Assembly: GCA_002316345.1 (NCBI GenBank)
Contig: DCDI01000053.1
Location: 234 to 16,069 of the forward strand
Reading direction: 5' to 3'
Length of the DNA: 15,836 bases
Source: Phyllobacteriaceae bacterium UBA1059
GTDB lineage: Bacteria; Pseudomonadota; Alphaproteobacteria; Rhizobiales; Rhizobiaceae
The notes below the pieces were generated by a model. The model was not told the origin of the DNA, made no database searches, and saw nothing but the letters and a program-made list of their open reading frames with translations. Made by a program: the position numbers and the translations under genes. Below, piece by piece: positions 15,000-15,836 of the stretch (within the stretch, counting starts at the first letter, position 1; every line of letters begins with the position of its first letter).

Positions 15000-15836
15000 A
15001 CCGCGCCAAACTCGACGGGGCAGCGTGATCATGAACGCAGGCAGAGCCCCAAACAGGCTCCAGATCAGCATAGCGATCACCATCTGGGACACGTCCGCGA
15101 TACCGAGGTGGATTACCGCAGCGCCGACGATCAAGCACCAGAGCGCGCTTGCACCAAGGGCAATGCCGCATTTCCGCCAGTAACGTGCAGGTAAAGCGAG
15201 TGCCTGCTTCGTTAGCAAAGGCAAAACGATCCCCATTCCCAGCACTTCGCCGATCGCCAATCCGGCCGCCACGCCCGCAGCGCCAAAAGGCTGAACTAGC
15301 AGCCCTGCCAGGCCAAGCCCGGCTACAAGCTGCGCCGTCCAGGCCGCCGCATTGGGCTTGGCGCGATTGGTAAAAGCGAGAAGCTTCGCAACCGGCGCTG
15401 CGGGCGCAGCCGCCCAGCTGCCAAGCACCAGCCAAGCGACGACATAGGGATCATAAGCAGCATGATCGCTGGTCCACACTGCCAACAACGGCTCGCTGAA
15501 CACCCACACGGCAGCACCCAAAATCCCAGCCGCCACAGAAAGCAACCGGCCGGCTTCCTCGATGGGCTGCGTCACCGTCTCGGACGCCGCGTGAATCCGC
15601 CCAGCAAGTTCGACTCCGAGCGCGATGGAAAACATCGTGGAAAGCGGGCGGGCGAAGCCGACCAGCGTGCGTAGCAGAACGAAGCCCATCAAAGCCGCGC
15701 CGCCGACGCCGGCCGTTCCCAGAAGCAGCACCGGCACTTGCAGCCAGATTACCGGCGCGCATTGTTCGAGCGCCAGCCATCGCGTGTTGCGCCAGGCGTC
15801 GCGCCACTCGCAAGCGCGCGGCCATGCCGGCACAAA
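14958..15836 (-). CDS. Wzx-like polysaccharide flippase, C-terminal part (runs off the right edge)
   Basis: About 292 residues are inside the window and the frame is open to the right edge, so the true start lies beyond it; the GTG at 15833 is probably internal. The visible part has about seven or eight hydrophobic segments separated by short basic loops. They include VIWLQVPVLLLGTAGVG near the left of the fragment, an ARPLSTMFS stretch, and a basic C-terminal tail (PRRVWRGLRLQKVLDQRQEA). This matches the C-terminal half of the MOP superfamily flippases (polysaccharide_synt/MATE-like) that move lipid-linked repeat units across the inner membrane. It pairs logically with the Wzy-like polymerase. 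Its stop lies 42 nt inside the end of the convergent glycosyltransferase gene. A general lipid-linked-sugar transporter outside Wzx is the main alternative. Confidence 0.8.
   Translation of the reverse strand, partial: FVPAWPRACEWRDAWRNTRWLALEQCAPVIWLQVPVLLLGTAGVGGAALMGFVLLRTLVGFARPLSTMFSIALGVELAGRIHAASETVTQPIEEAGRLLSVAAGILGAAVWVFSEPLLAVWTSDHAAYDPYVVAWLVLGSWAAAPAAPVAKLLAFTNRAKPNAAAWTAQLVAGLGLAGLLVQPFGAAGVAAGLAIGEVLGMGIVLPLLTKQALALPARYWRKCGIALGASALWCLIVGAAVIHLGIADVSQMVIAMLIWSLFGALPAFMITLPRRVWRGLRLQKVLDQRQEA

Overview
This window is a compact, high-GC surface-polysaccharide biosynthesis locus from what looks like an alphaproteobacterium. The assignment rests on three things: the type of XseA C-terminus at the left edge, the ExoP/Wzc-like tyrosine autokinase, and a DUF2793-type phage tail/gene-transfer-agent-like protein whose N-terminus resembles versions known from Hyphomicrobiales and Rhodobacterales. 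I cannot name the genus.

Layout from left to right. (1) The 3' end of xseA (+) meets the 3' end of a Wzc/ExoP-family polysaccharide copolymerase/tyrosine kinase (-), and the two share a CTAG that holds both stop codons. (2) A divergent intergenic region of about 300 bp carries several inverted and direct repeats and separates wzc from a tightly coupled six-gene plus-strand operon: an AsnB-type amidotransferase, a GT2 glycosyltransferase, an FkbM methyltransferase, two GT4 glycosyltransferases and a CgeB-like glycosyltransferase. Every junction in it is an overlap of 1 or 4 nt. (3) A DUF2793 tail-fibre-like gene lies on the minus strand, and its 3' end overlaps the last glycosyltransferase by 94 nt. 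(4) A second divergent region of about 200 bp leads into a three-gene plus-strand operon: a Wzy-like polymerase, a SAM methyltransferase and a GT4 glycosyltransferase. (5) Convergent with its end, overlapping by 42 nt, is the C-terminal part of a Wzx-like flippase (-) that leaves the window on the right.

Taken together these form most of a Wzx/Wzy-dependent pathway. Five glycosyltransferases would build a lipid-linked repeat unit, two methyltransferases and an amidotransferase would decorate it, Wzx would flip it, Wzy would polymerise it, and the Wzc-like kinase would control chain length and export. The initiating phosphoglycosyltransferase, the outer-membrane exporter (Wza) and the nucleotide-sugar genes are not in the window and may lie beyond its edges. 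The gene that does not fit is the DUF2793 tail-like protein, and it is the most interesting object here. No RNA genes, CRISPR arrays, insertion sequences or transposases were seen.
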